Under the pieces are notes generated by a model. The model was not told the origin of the DNA and searched no databases. It was given only the letters and a program-made list of their open reading frames with translations. Of a stretch of DNA of 47,823 nucleotides, positions 33,402 to 41,855 are shown one piece after another; the first letter of the stretch is position 1; each line of letters starts with the position of its first letter. Both the position numbers and the translations under genes were made by a program. Origin of the DNA: JBDTVS01 sp040007095 (GTDB lineage Bacteria > Acidobacteriota > Vicinamibacteria > Vicinamibacterales > CAVVIG01). The stretch covers positions 1 to 47,823 of the forward strand of contig JBDTVS010000103.1 of assembly GCA_040007095.1 (NCBI GenBank). The letters run 5' to 3'.

Positions 33402-33983
33402 ATGTCGTTCACGCCCGACCGCGACGCCGCGTGGCGGCTGCTGGCGGAATACACCAAGGGCGACAGCCTGTTGAAGCATGCGCTGGCGGTCGAAGCGGCG
33501 GTGCGCGGGTACGCCAGGAAGTTCAATGAGGACGAGGAAGGCTGGGGCGTGGTCGGCCTGCTCCACGATTTCGACTACGAGCGGTGGCCGAGCCTCGACG
33601 ATCACCCGTTTCGCGGCAGCGAGATTCTCCGCCAGCAGGGGTATCCAGAGTGGGTCATCCTCGCGATCCTGTCGCATGCGGATTACAGCGGGGTGCCGCG
33701 GGACGGCCTGCTCGAGAAGACGCTGTTTGCCTGCGACGAGATGGCCGGTTTCGTGACGGCGGCGTCGCTCATCAGGCCGAGCAGGAGCGTGCTCGATCTC
33801 GAAGCCGCGTCGGTCGTGAAGCGGATGAAGGACAAAGCGTTTGCACGTGCAGTCAAGCGCGAGGACCTCGTCGCCGGCGCCGCGCTTCTGGGGCTACCGA
33901 TCGGGGAGCACATCGGGAACGTGATCGCCTTCATGCGCGGGAGCGTAGACGCCCTCGGCCTGCGGGGCACTTTGTCAGTGTGA
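33402..33983 (+). CDS. HD-domain phosphohydrolase-like protein
   Basis: The 193-residue protein contains an HD-type metal site: LLKHALAVEAAVRGYARKFN supplies the first His, WGVVGLLHDFDYERWP the HD pair, and ILAILSHADYSGVPR the next His. An Asp later (FACDEMAGFV) completes the set. Such stand-alone HD proteins hydrolyse phosphate esters or nucleotides; this subgroup (HDIG-like, following predicted hydrolases) has no settled substrate. ATG 33402 is 17 nt downstream of a weak AAGATG-type signal. It is divergent from the permease and precedes the ABC operon. Confidence 0.85.
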   Translation: MSFTPDRDAAWRLLAEYTKGDSLLKHALAVEAAVRGYARKFNEDEEGWGVVGLLHDFDYERWPSLDDHPFRGSEILRQQGYPEWVILAILSHADYSGVPRDGLLEKTLFACDEMAGFVTAASLIRPSRSVLDLEAASVVKRMKDKAFARAVKREDLVAGAALLGLPIGEHIGNVIAFMRGSVDALGLRGTLSV

Positions 33984-34056
33984 ATGACGCACCGAGCGAG
34001 GCGACCTTGTTCTGGTCCCGGACCTTATCAGCCCGGGCGTTCGTATAAGCCCCTGC

Positions 34057-34992
34057 ATGCCTGATTCCGAACCGGTCGTCGCGCTGGTCAACGTTTCGGT
34101 CGCCTACGGCGCCACCGTGGCCCTCCGCGATGTGACGGCGAGCTTTGCCGGCGGCGCGGTCGGGCTCCTGGGGCCCAATGGCGCAGGCAAGAGCACGATG
34201 CTCAGGTCCCTGCTGGGCTTCGTCGCTCCGACCACCGGACACATGCGCGTGCTGGGGCTGGACGTCGCGAAATCGCCATTGGAGATCCGGTCGCGCGTCG
34301 GCTACATGCCGGAGAGCGATGCGCACATTCCGGGGATGAACGCCGTGACGTTCGTGGCGTACTGCGGGGAGTTGGCGGGGCTCCCTCCCGTCGATGCCAT
34401 GCAGCGGGCGCACGAGGTGCTCTTCTATGTTGGCCTTGGCGAAGCCCGCTATCGGAACGTCGAAACGTATTCCACCGGCATGAAACAACGGATCAAGCTG
34501 GCCCAGGCGCTCGTGCACGATCCCGATTTGCTGCTGCTGGACGAGCCGACCAACGGCATGGATCCGAAAGGCCGCGACGAGATGCTGGAGCTGGTGCGCG
34601 ACCTGGGACACAACAAAGGCGTCAATCTGATTCTGTCCTCACATTTGCTGCCCGACGTGGAGTACACCTGCGATCAGGTCGTCGTCATGGACAAGGGATC
34701 CGTTGCGGTCAACGGGCCGATCGCGTCGCTCAAGCAGCCCCGCGGGCAGGTGTTCGAGCTGCGGGTCAAGACCCGGGGCGCAAATATCGAGGCGTTCATC
34801 GGCAGTTTGAGGGCGGCGGGCCTCGATTGTCACGCCACAGACGAGGACGTCATGCGCGTCTTCGTGCCTGGCGCGGACGGGGCGCGCCGCTTGTTTGCGA
34901 TCGCCGCCGCCGAACAGGCGCAGGTCCGTCATCTCCGGCCCAGCGTCCCGACCCTCGACGACGTCTTTGCCAGCGCGGTCGGCGAGGCATGA
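34057..34992 (+). CDS. ABC exporter ATPase 1 (ABC-2 type)
   Basis: The 311-residue nucleotide-binding protein has Walker A GPNGAGKST, signature STGMKQRIKLAQAL and Walker B LLLLDEPTNGMDP, plus an H-loop in LSSHLLPDVE. The C-terminal 80 residues form the regulatory extension often seen with ABC-2 (CcmA/DrrA-type) exporters. It is followed by a permease, a second ATPase and a second permease in one operon (34057-37705). No substrate can be deduced. Confidence 0.93.
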   Translation: MPDSEPVVALVNVSVAYGATVALRDVTASFAGGAVGLLGPNGAGKSTMLRSLLGFVAPTTGHMRVLGLDVAKSPLEIRSRVGYMPESDAHIPGMNAVTFVAYCGELAGLPPVDAMQRAHEVLFYVGLGEARYRNVETYSTGMKQRIKLAQALVHDPDLLLLDEPTNGMDPKGRDEMLELVRDLGHNKGVNLILSSHLLPDVEYTCDQVVVMDKGSVAVNGPIASLKQPRGQVFELRVKTRGANIEAFIGSLRAAGLDCHATDEDVMRVFVPGADGARRLFAIAAAEQAQVRHLRPSVPTLDDVFASAVGEA

Positions 34993-35040
34993 GGCGGACG
35001 TCGAGCGTGTGGATGACGGTTTCGAACAGGCGGGACGTCG

Positions 35041-35880
35041 ATGCCGATTCATGACCAGGGCTATCGGCGGTACGGGGGCCAGCGCGCACCCCGCGGCCGG
35101 GCGTGGGCGGTGATTGCGAAGGCCGGCATTCGCACGCGCCTCGGGCAACGCGCGTTTCTCGCCCTGCTGCTCCTGTCCTGGCTGCCGTTTCTGGTTCGGG
35201 CGGTCCAGCTGTATGCCGCGGCGAATCTGCCGCAGGCCGCGTTTCTCGCGCCGACGCCAGGACTGTTCCGGCAGTTTCTCGAACAGCAGGGCATCTTCGT
35301 TTTCTTCCTCACCGTCTACGGCGGCGCTGGACTCATCGCGCATGATCGCCGGGCCAACGCGCTGCAAATCTACCTCTCGAAGCCGGTGACGCGCGCCGAG
35401 TACGTGTTCGGCAAGCTGGCGATTCTGATGGCCTGGCTGTTGCTCGTCACCTGGGTGCCGGCGATCCTGCTGCTCGCCGTGCAAATCGCGTTTGCGGGAA
35501 ACGTGGAGTTCTTCAGGGGCAACCTCTACTTGTTTCCGGCGATCACCATGTTCGCGTTCCTCGAGGTGATCACCGTGTCGACCGCGATGCTGGCCCTTTC
35601 GTCGCTGTCGACCAGCAGCCGCTATGTCGGCATCCTGTATGCGGCGTTGCTGTTCTTCAGCGAGGCGCTGTTCGGCGTGCTGCGATTGGTGGCCGGAAAC
35701 ACACGCCTGTCGTGGATTTCAGTGCCCTTCGACCTCAATCAAGTGGGCGACGCCATCTTCCGCTTGCCACTCCGCTACGACACGCCCTGGCCGCTGTCGC
35801 TGGCCGTGCTGGTCCTGCTGGTGGCGGTGTCGGGGTTCGTGCTCGAGCGACGCGTGCGCGGCGTCGAGGTCATCGCGTGA
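35041..35880 (+). CDS. ABC-2 exporter permease 1
   Basis: The 279-residue integral membrane protein has about six helices (AFLALLLLSWLPFLVRAVQL, FVFFLTVYGGAGLIAHDRRA, LAILMAWLLLVTWVPAILLL and later segments) in the pattern of ABC-2 permeases. The GAGLIAHDRRANALQIYLSK motif following the second helix is typical. Its stop overlaps the GTG start of the next ATPase. The start could also be upstream; ATG 35041 gives a 30-residue soluble N-terminus. Confidence 0.88.
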   Translation: MPIHDQGYRRYGGQRAPRGRAWAVIAKAGIRTRLGQRAFLALLLLSWLPFLVRAVQLYAAANLPQAAFLAPTPGLFRQFLEQQGIFVFFLTVYGGAGLIAHDRRANALQIYLSKPVTRAEYVFGKLAILMAWLLLVTWVPAILLLAVQIAFAGNVEFFRGNLYLFPAITMFAFLEVITVSTAMLALSSLSTSSRYVGILYAALLFFSEALFGVLRLVAGNTRLSWISVPFDLNQVGDAIFRLPLRYDTPWPLSLAVLVLLVAVSGFVLERRVRGVEVIA

Positions 35881-36812
35881 TCGAAGCGGCCGCTCCGATC
35901 GTGGTCACTTCCCACCTCTCGAAATGGTATGGACAGGTCATCGGACTCAACGATGTAACGGTGACGGTCCCCGTGGGCATCACCGGCCTGCTGGGTCCGA
36001 ATGGCGCGGGCAAGTCCACCTTCCTCAAACTGATTACCGGGCAGTTGAAGCCCAACCAGGGCGAGATTTTCATCCTCGGCGAACGGATCTGGGGAAATCC
36101 CGCGCTGTACGTTCGCATCGGATTCTGCCCGGAGCAGGACGCGTTCTACGAACGGATGACCGGCCTCGAGTGGGTCAGCGCGCTGGTTCGGCTGAACGGT
36201 GCGGGCGAGCGAGAGGCTGATGAGCGCGCGCATCGAGCGCTCGAGGCGGTCGACCTCCTCGACGCCGCGGGCAAGAAGATCGGCGCCTACAGCAAGGGCA
36301 TGCGTCAGCGCGTGAAGATGGCGCAGGCGCTGGCGCACGATCCCGATCTGCTCATCCTCGACGAGCCGCTCTCGGGTCTCGATCCGATCGCCCGTCGAAA
36401 GACGATCCGTCTCGTCAAGGAGTGGGCGCGGTCCGGCAAGAGCATCATCGTCTCGAGCCATATTCTTCATGAGATCGAGTCGATGACGTCCAACATCCTG
36501 CTGATCAATCAGGGACGGATCGTCGCCGAGGGCAACGTTCACCAGATTCGAGACCTGATCGACACGCATCCGCACACGGTGTCTATCCGGGCGGATCAAC
36601 CGCGCGCGCTGGCCAGGGAATTTCTTGCGGCCGACGACGTGCTCAGCCTGAGGTTCGAGGATGGCGCGATCGTCGTCCAGACCGCGAAGCCAGACGTGTT
36701 CTACGCGCGCCTCACGGAGCTCGCCGCAAACGGCGAGCTCGGCTCGATCCACGAAGTCACCTCGCCGGACGACAATCTTCAAGCCGTATTCCAGTACCTG
36801 GTGAACACGTGA
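35877..36812 (+). CDS. ABC exporter ATPase 2
   Basis: The 311-residue protein has Walker A GPNGAGKSTFLKL, signature YSKGMRQRVKMAQAL and Walker B DLLILDEPLSGLDP, with an H-loop SSHILHEIESM. The GTG start overlaps the previous permease stop (GTGA). Sequence similarity to ATPase 1 is moderate, so the operon probably encodes two ATPase-permease pairs or one hetero-complex. The last 60 residues are a C-terminal extension. Confidence 0.93.
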   Translation: MIEAAAPIVVTSHLSKWYGQVIGLNDVTVTVPVGITGLLGPNGAGKSTFLKLITGQLKPNQGEIFILGERIWGNPALYVRIGFCPEQDAFYERMTGLEWVSALVRLNGAGEREADERAHRALEAVDLLDAAGKKIGAYSKGMRQRVKMAQALAHDPDLLILDEPLSGLDPIARRKTIRLVKEWARSGKSIIVSSHILHEIESMTSNILLINQGRIVAEGNVHQIRDLIDTHPHTVSIRADQPRALAREFLAADDVLSLRFEDGAIVVQTAKPDVFYARLTELAANGELGSIHEVTSPDDNLQAVFQYLVNT

Positions 36813-37705
36813 GCCAGCCAGCGGCGTCCAGTCCGTCGTCTCCAGTTGCGGGTCCCCTGCCGCCCGCCGTGCGGCGGCCGCCGGGGCTGTCGATGCTGGC
36901 TTCCTCTGCCCGCGTGTTCGATCTGTCGCTTGGGCAGATGCTCTGGTCGCGGCGTTCGGTGTTTCTAGGCTTTCTGCTGGGCGGTCCCGTGCTGCTGGCT
37001 GCGGCGATCCGGATCGTGACCGCGACCACCCCGTTTTGGCGCTTCTCGGTCAACGGGGCCAGGGTGAGCGGCCCGGGACTGTTCGGCATGATGATGTGGC
37101 TCCTCTACATCCGCTTCATTGTGCCGGTGTTGGGGGTTTTCTACGGCACCGCCCTGATTGCGGACGAAGTGGACGACAAGACCATCACGTATCTTTTTAC
37201 GCGTCCCGTCCGGCGCGGCGCAGTTTTGCTCGGCAAGTATCTGGCGTATCTAGCCTGCACGACGCTTCTCGTGCTGCCCTCGGTCGTGCTGGTTTATTTT
37301 CTGATTGTGCCGCTCGGTGGCGGCCGGGTCGGCGAGTTGTTTCCGTCCCTGCTTGGCGACCTTGGGATGCTGGTGGTCGGTCTGGCGGGATACGGCGCCG
37401 TGTTCGCCTGGGTCGGCGCCAGGCTGCGACGGCCACTGGTCATCGGGCTCGTCTTTGTACTGGGGTGGGAACCGTCGATCCTGCTCTTTCCCGGGTATCT
37501 GAAGAGGCTGACGGTCGCCTACTATCTTCAGGCGCTGGTCCCTCATGCCATGCCCCAGGATTCGGCGATTGGGGTGCTGATGCAGGTCTTCCGCGAGGTG
37601 CCTACCATAGCGACCAGCCTCCTGTCGCTGGCGATAATCATCGCGGTCACGTTGTGGTCCGCCGTTCGGGCGGTAGAGGACCGGGAATACGTGCTCGATC
37701 AGTAA
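36809..37705 (+). CDS. ABC-2 exporter permease 2
   Basis: The 298-residue membrane protein has about six hydrophobic segments (FLGFLLGGPVLLAAAIRIV, YIRFIVPVLGVFYGTALIAD, YLAYLACTTLLVLPSVVLVY). DEVDDKTITYLFTRPVRRGA is the cytosolic loop typical of this family, matching permease 1. GTG 36809 overlaps the ATPase 2 stop by 4 nt. Pro-rich N-terminal 30 residues are unusual but not exceptional. The substrate is unknown. Confidence 0.9.
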   Translation: MSQPAASSPSSPVAGPLPPAVRRPPGLSMLASSARVFDLSLGQMLWSRRSVFLGFLLGGPVLLAAAIRIVTATTPFWRFSVNGARVSGPGLFGMMMWLLYIRFIVPVLGVFYGTALIADEVDDKTITYLFTRPVRRGAVLLGKYLAYLACTTLLVLPSVVLVYFLIVPLGGGRVGELFPSLLGDLGMLVVGLAGYGAVFAWVGARLRRPLVIGLVFVLGWEPSILLFPGYLKRLTVAYYLQALVPHAMPQDSAIGVLMQVFREVPTIATSLLSLAIIIAVTLWSAVRAVEDREYVLDQ

Positions 37706-37756
37706 AGACACGGAACTCGGTCAGGATTCGGGTCGTATAAGCGAGCGAGGCCCCAC

Positions 37757-38788
37757 ATGACAGCCAGAACCCGCTATCTCGTGATTTCCTCCGCCCTGGT
37801 GACATTCGTCGGCGTCGGTTCGGGTCTGGTGGCGTATTACGCGGGCTTCCCGGCCGGCGCCGTGGCGGGTCTCAGTGGCCCCGACGAGCTTCAATACGTT
37901 CCGTCCGATGCGGCCGTGGTGGCGTATGCGGACGTCAGGCATATCATGGCGTCGGAACTGCGGCAGCGGATCCGAACCGTGATGCCCGGGCACGACAAGG
38001 GCCAGCATGAGTTCGAGACCCTGACCGGCATCAATGTTGAGACCGACATCGACCATGTGGTGGCCTGCCTCCTGCCCGACGCGTCCGGGAACAAGGGACC
38101 TGGCGTCGGCCTGGTCCTGGCCCGTGGGACGTTCAACGAGGTCAAGATCGAAGCGCTGATGCGTGAACATGGCGCTCGCGTCGAGCAGTACAAGGACAAG
38201 CGCCTTATAGTCGGGGCGGCGCATCCGGCGAATCAAGACGCCCCAGCACCTGAGAATCCCGATAGTTCCCGTGACTTTGCCCTGTCGTTCCTCAAGCCGG
38301 GACTCGTCGCGATCGGGACATCAACGCTTATCCACCGGGCGATCGACCTCGAGAACGGCGGCGCCAACATCACCACGAACGAAGAGGTGGCGGGCCTGGT
38401 CCGGTCGCTCGATTCCAGCAATGCGTGGGCCGTGGGGCGGTTCGACACCCTCCGAGCGTCAGCCAGATTGCCTCGTGGTATCGGTGATTTGCCTCCCATT
38501 ACCTGGTTTTCCGCGAGCGGGACGGTCAACGACGGCATCGCCGCCGTCCTACGGGCGGAGACCAGTAGCGATGAGGCGGCTAAGAACCTACGCGACCTCA
38601 TTCAGGGGTTTGCGGCCCTCGCGAGCCTCCAAGCCGGCTCCAAGCCCGAACTGAAGGCGCTGGCACAGTCGTTGGAAATCAGCGGCACGGGCAAGACGGT
38701 GGCGTTGTCGTTCTCGGTCCCCGGTCGCCTGCTGGACTTGATGACCGCGCCGGGTGCCGCCCGGCCCAGCGGTTCACGGGCGCACTAG
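37757..38788 (+). CDS. Exported protein of unknown function
   Basis: The 343-residue product has an N-terminal membrane-type segment (YLVISSALVTFVGVGSGLVA) and then a soluble domain resembling the acidobacterial family that starts with PDELQYVPSDAAVVAYADVR. It has no catalytic motif that I recognise. The gene begins 51 nt after the ABC operon and may be co-transcribed. The last 20 residues are Ala/Gly/Ser-rich. Probably periplasmic, anchored or secreted. Confidence 0.75.
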   Translation: MTARTRYLVISSALVTFVGVGSGLVAYYAGFPAGAVAGLSGPDELQYVPSDAAVVAYADVRHIMASELRQRIRTVMPGHDKGQHEFETLTGINVETDIDHVVACLLPDASGNKGPGVGLVLARGTFNEVKIEALMREHGARVEQYKDKRLIVGAAHPANQDAPAPENPDSSRDFALSFLKPGLVAIGTSTLIHRAIDLENGGANITTNEEVAGLVRSLDSSNAWAVGRFDTLRASARLPRGIGDLPPITWFSASGTVNDGIAAVLRAETSSDEAAKNLRDLIQGFAALASLQAGSKPELKALAQSLEISGTGKTVALSFSVPGRLLDLMTAPGAARPSGSRAH

Positions 38789-38854
38789 CGGTTCTTCGCA
38801 ATAGGACGCTTCGCGTCCACTTTCCGCCGTCCGGTCGTGTACGATACCAATGGC

Positions 38855-39256
38855 ATGACCGATCTCGTGTTTTTCTACGGGACACTGATGAGCGGCTTTA
38901 GACGTGAGGGTCGCACTCGGGTCGATTTGGGTCTCGAGTCTGTCGGTCGCGGTTCGATTCAGGCGCTGCTCTTCGATATCGGAATCTACCCCGCCGCAAT
39001 TCCGGCGCTGGACTGTCGCGTCTACGGCGAAGTCCATCGCATGCTTGCCCCAGGCACGGTTCTACAGGCCCTTGATGACATCGAGGGCTACCGGCACGAG
39101 CGGCCGGATGCCAGTTTGTACCTGCGCGCCGAGACCTTAGTCAGCCTGGACGACGGACGCGTGATGCTGGCGTGGGTGTATTTCTACAATGCGCCACTTG
39201 GCGGCGCCCCGCGGATCGAATCGGGCGACTACCTCGAGTATCTCAAGGTGAAGTGA
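38855..39256 (+). CDS. Gamma-glutamylcyclotransferase-like (GGCT/AIG2) protein
   Basis: The 133-residue protein has the GGCT fold markers LVFFYGTLMSGF (YGTL) at the start and LQALDDIEGYRHERPDASL with the Glu of the active-site region. VYGEVHRMLAP and VMLAWVYFYN complete the beta-barrel. Family members cyclise gamma-glutamyl amino acids or gamma-glutamylamines. The exact substrate is not evident. ATG 38855 is preferred to GTG 38837 because it begins just before the first strand. Confidence 0.88.
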   Translation: MTDLVFFYGTLMSGFRREGRTRVDLGLESVGRGSIQALLFDIGIYPAAIPALDCRVYGEVHRMLAPGTVLQALDDIEGYRHERPDASLYLRAETLVSLDDGRVMLAWVYFYNAPLGGAPRIESGDYLEYLKVK

Positions 39257-39296
39257 CGTTCCCATGGCGTGTCACGGCAACCCTCGTGGTGGCCGG

Positions 39297-39719
39297 TCAG
39301 TTCATCAGTTCGATCCGTTTCGGTGCAAACATCTCGGTCTCGATCGGCTCCTCGGTCTCTTCCTCTTCCATTTCTTGATCGTCGTCGGTCGCGGTGTAGG
39401 TCAGCACGGGGATGTCCCGCGTTCCTTCATCGAGCTTCAACATCGACAACACCTGGAAGCCGTTGAGGTCGTCCAGCTGGATGCACAAAATGACGAGATC
39501 GGGCTGAACACGCTTGATCTGGGAATACGCGCGCTCGTTCGACTCGACCACTACGACGTCGTAGTGTCCTGCTTCGAGAAGCCTTTCGAGTAATTCGAGA
39601 ATCCCCAGGCAGCCGTTGACGATCATCACTTTCTGACTGCCGGCCGCTCGACTTTCGATGGCAGCGACGCCAACTGCGGTGTTGACTGGAAGGGCGTGCG
39701 CGATCGCCGTTTTTTGCAT
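39297..39719 (-). CDS. Degenerate response-regulator receiver with Cys at the phosphoacceptor
   Basis: The 140-residue protein has a receiver fold (KVMIVNGCLGILELLERLLE, YDVVVVESNERAYSQIKRVQ, PDLVILCIQLDDLNGFQVLS, IPVLTYTA). The phosphorylated Asp is Cys79 in PDLVILC, and the acidic pair after the first strand is Asn35-Gly36. It therefore cannot be phosphorylated in the usual way. After the fourth strand an acidic tail (about 20 residues rich in Asp/Glu) follows. The N-terminal 28 residues are a likely flexible extension. ATG 39719 is chosen because GGAG lies upstream; ATG 39746 is possible. It stands alone, with no kinase nearby. Confidence 0.8.
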   Translation of the reverse strand: MQKTAIAHALPVNTAVGVAAIESRAAGSQKVMIVNGCLGILELLERLLEAGHYDVVVVESNERAYSQIKRVQPDLVILCIQLDDLNGFQVLSMLKLDEGTRDIPVLTYTATDDDQEMEEEETEEPIETEMFAPKRIELMN

Positions 39720-40029
39720 TCTCGTCCGTCTCCGGCCGATAGACATACAGGAATCGTGCCACCGACGATAAGCTTGATTCGTTTATTTTTTCCTCTCGGC
39801 ATTGACGGAACCGCCGGTTAACGACGAGGGTCCGTCACCAGCAGCGTCGCTGGTCCGATTGCCCGGCTTTCTAGGCAAGACGCCTCGCCTGTGGCTGTTG
39901 ACAGTGCGGCACTCTCACAGCCATGGCGATGATCGGATTCCTGAATGGGGTGACGGTCTCGGCAACTGCCAGCGGCGTGGACCGCTTTGCGGATGGCCGA
40001 GCCGGCGGCGCCGGCAGCGGGCTGGTACA

Positions 40030-40644
40030 ATGGAGTCGATGCAGGATCTCATCAGACAGCTCCTGAGCGGCCTTGGCGAAAATCCGGAGCGCGAGGGTTT
40101 GCTCAATACGCCGAAACGTGTCGAGAAGTCGTTGGCGTTTCTCACCAGCGGGTATCGGACCGACATCGACGAGGTCCTGAACGGAGCGCTGTTCACGGTC
40201 GATTACAGCGAAATGGTGATCGTCAAGGACATTGATTTCTACAGCCTGTGCGAACATCACCTGCTGCCGTTTTTCGGGAAGTGCCACGTCGCTTACATTC
40301 CCAGTAATCGGGTCATCGGCCTCAGCAAGATTCCTCGTCTCGTGGACGTCTTCAGCCGGCGGCTTCAGGTCCAGGAACGGCTGACGGGGCAGATCGCCGA
40401 GACGATTCGCGAGAAGATTGCGCCGCTCGGCGTCGCGGTCGTGATTGAAGCGACACATCTCTGCATGTCGATGCGCGGCGTCGAGAAGCAGAACTCGTGT
40501 GCCGTGACCAGTTCCATGCTTGGCACCTTTCGCGATGTCGCTCGCACGCGGATGGAGTTTCTGGAACTGCTCCAGCTGAGCTCGCGTGCCGGAGTCATGC
40601 GTCGAGGGCCGTCGACCAACCTCGAGTGCATCGGCGAGGAGTGA
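40030..40644 (+). CDS. folE: GTP cyclohydrolase I
   Basis: FolE converts GTP to dihydroneopterin triphosphate, the first step of folate and other pterins. The 204-residue protein shows the zinc ligands in YSLCEHHLLPFFGKCHVAYI and the ILATEHLCM-type motif EATHLCMSMRGVEKQNSCAV, with SRRLQVQERLTGQIAETI. ATG 40030 or 40039 are both possible; the longer upstream frame is not family-like. The next gene starts 9 nt later, so they are probably co-transcribed. Confidence 0.96.
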   Translation: MESMQDLIRQLLSGLGENPEREGLLNTPKRVEKSLAFLTSGYRTDIDEVLNGALFTVDYSEMVIVKDIDFYSLCEHHLLPFFGKCHVAYIPSNRVIGLSKIPRLVDVFSRRLQVQERLTGQIAETIREKIAPLGVAVVIEATHLCMSMRGVEKQNSCAVTSSMLGTFRDVARTRMEFLELLQLSSRAGVMRRGPSTNLECIGEE

Positions 40645-40652
40645 GGAGAAAC

Positions 40653-41348
40653 ATGCGGCGACTCGTCGTAATCGCGCTGATGTTCGCGGCCACCACTGGC
40701 TTGGCGGCGCAGGCCCAGCGGCGCCCTGCCGCCAAGCCCCCTGCCGCCAAGCCTCCTGTCCCGCCGCCCCCGCTCGCGCTCCAGAAAGTCGCGCCGACGA
40801 TGATGTGCCCGGCGCTTCTGGGCGTCGGCGTGACGACGAAGTTGAGTTTCTGCGACGTGATGACCGGCCGCGAACCAGCCGGAGGCGTCCTGATCTCGTT
40901 ACCGCCACATGGCGGCCCGGTCACGTTGACGTTCAACCTGCACAACCGACACACCTACTCAGAGGAGCAGGTCAAAGCCAACCGCGCCTTTTCGCGCTAT
41001 ACCGCCACGATTGGTGTGTTGACGCTGGACAACACGCTCATCAGCCGGGCCGTGGTGCAGAGTGAGTTTCGCAACGCCAGTGACCTGCTCGATCGCATTG
41101 GCGGCGGCGCCGGACCCGGGGGGGTAAAGGCCGTCGCACCAACGGGTTCGGAGTCGGTTTCCATTGTCATCCCGGAGAGCGAGGAACAGGTCAGCATCCT
41201 CGGGGAGAAGCTGACGCACGAGCGTCTCGACGGCAATGCGACCTACACGTCGCCCGGCCGTCCGATCGCGGTCATCAGTAACGTGATGATCGAGTTTCGT
41301 CCACCACCGCCCCCGCCGCCACCAAAGCCGGTCCGAAAAAAACGATAG
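40653..41348 (+). CDS. Exported Pro-rich protein of unknown function
   Basis: The 231-residue product has a signal peptide (MRRLVVIALMFAATTGLAAQ). A Lys/Pro-rich linker (AAKPPAAKPPVPPPPLALQ) follows, then a beta-rich domain (MMCPALLGVGVTTKLSFCDV, PVTLTFNLHNRHTYSEEQV). The C-terminus is poly-Pro with basic residues. A GAGGAG sequence 7 nt upstream supports the ATG. The two Cys in the N-terminal part could form a disulfide. No domain recognised. Confidence 0.75.
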   Translation: MRRLVVIALMFAATTGLAAQAQRRPAAKPPAAKPPVPPPPLALQKVAPTMMCPALLGVGVTTKLSFCDVMTGREPAGGVLISLPPHGGPVTLTFNLHNRHTYSEEQVKANRAFSRYTATIGVLTLDNTLISRAVVQSEFRNASDLLDRIGGGAGPGGVKAVAPTGSESVSIVIPESEEQVSILGEKLTHERLDGNATYTSPGRPIAVISNVMIEFRPPPPPPPPKPVRKKR

Positions 41349-41353
41349 ACCGC

Positions 41354-41722
41354 TCAGGCGGAGGCCGCCGCGATGGCCAGGCAAGCCCACCCGATCAGAA
41401 AAGCCAGGCCGCCGAGTGGCGTAATCGCCCCGAGGATCGTCACGCCGGTTAGCGCCAGCAGATACAAGCTACCCGAGAACAGGACGATGCCGGCCGTGAA
41501 GGACCAGCCGGCCCAGACCGCCAGCCGCCCTCCCATGCGTTCAACTACCAACGCGGTCGCCAGCAGCGCGAGCGCGTGATACATGTGATACCGCACGCCG
41601 GTCTCGAACACCGCCAGCATGTCCGGAGAGAGCCGCGAGCGCAGCCCGTGCGCGCCGAAGGCCCCAATCGCGACCGCGAGGAAGGCGGCCACCGATCCAA
41701 TCAGCAGAAAATTCTTGTCCAC
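41354..41722 (-). CDS. DUF423 family membrane protein (YgdD-like)
   Basis: The 122-residue protein has four hydrophobic segments and the DUF423 start (LLIGSVAAFLAVAIGAFGAH with GLRSRLSPDMLAVFETGVRY). YHMYHALALLATAL is the second hallmark. Function is unknown in the family. GTG 41722 is chosen because it begins just before the first helix; the frame upstream of it does not fit. It is convergent with the preceding secreted-protein gene (5-nt gap). Confidence 0.88.
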   Translation of the reverse strand: MDKNFLLIGSVAAFLAVAIGAFGAHGLRSRLSPDMLAVFETGVRYHMYHALALLATALVVERMGGRLAVWAGWSFTAGIVLFSGSLYLLALTGVTILGAITPLGGLAFLIGWACLAIAAASA

Positions 41723-41800
41723 GTCTAAATCATAGAGCAGAGGGTTTGAGGGATGTGAGGTGTGGAGGTTGCGTGTCACGGAGTGCGCGGCCGGAAACAC

Positions 41801-41830
41801 GAAGGGCCGGCGGTCGCCCGCCGGCCCTTC
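41801..41830 (-). terminator. Intrinsic terminator of the radical SAM gene
   Basis: A perfect 13-bp stem (41801-41813 with 41818-41830, GAAGGGCCGGCGG) encloses a TCGC loop. Read on the minus strand it lies about 25 nt after the stop at 41856, and is followed by GTGTTTCC, a weak T tract. Confidence 0.75.
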
Positions 41831-41855
41831 GCTTCGCTCCGTAGCCCGTCAAGCC

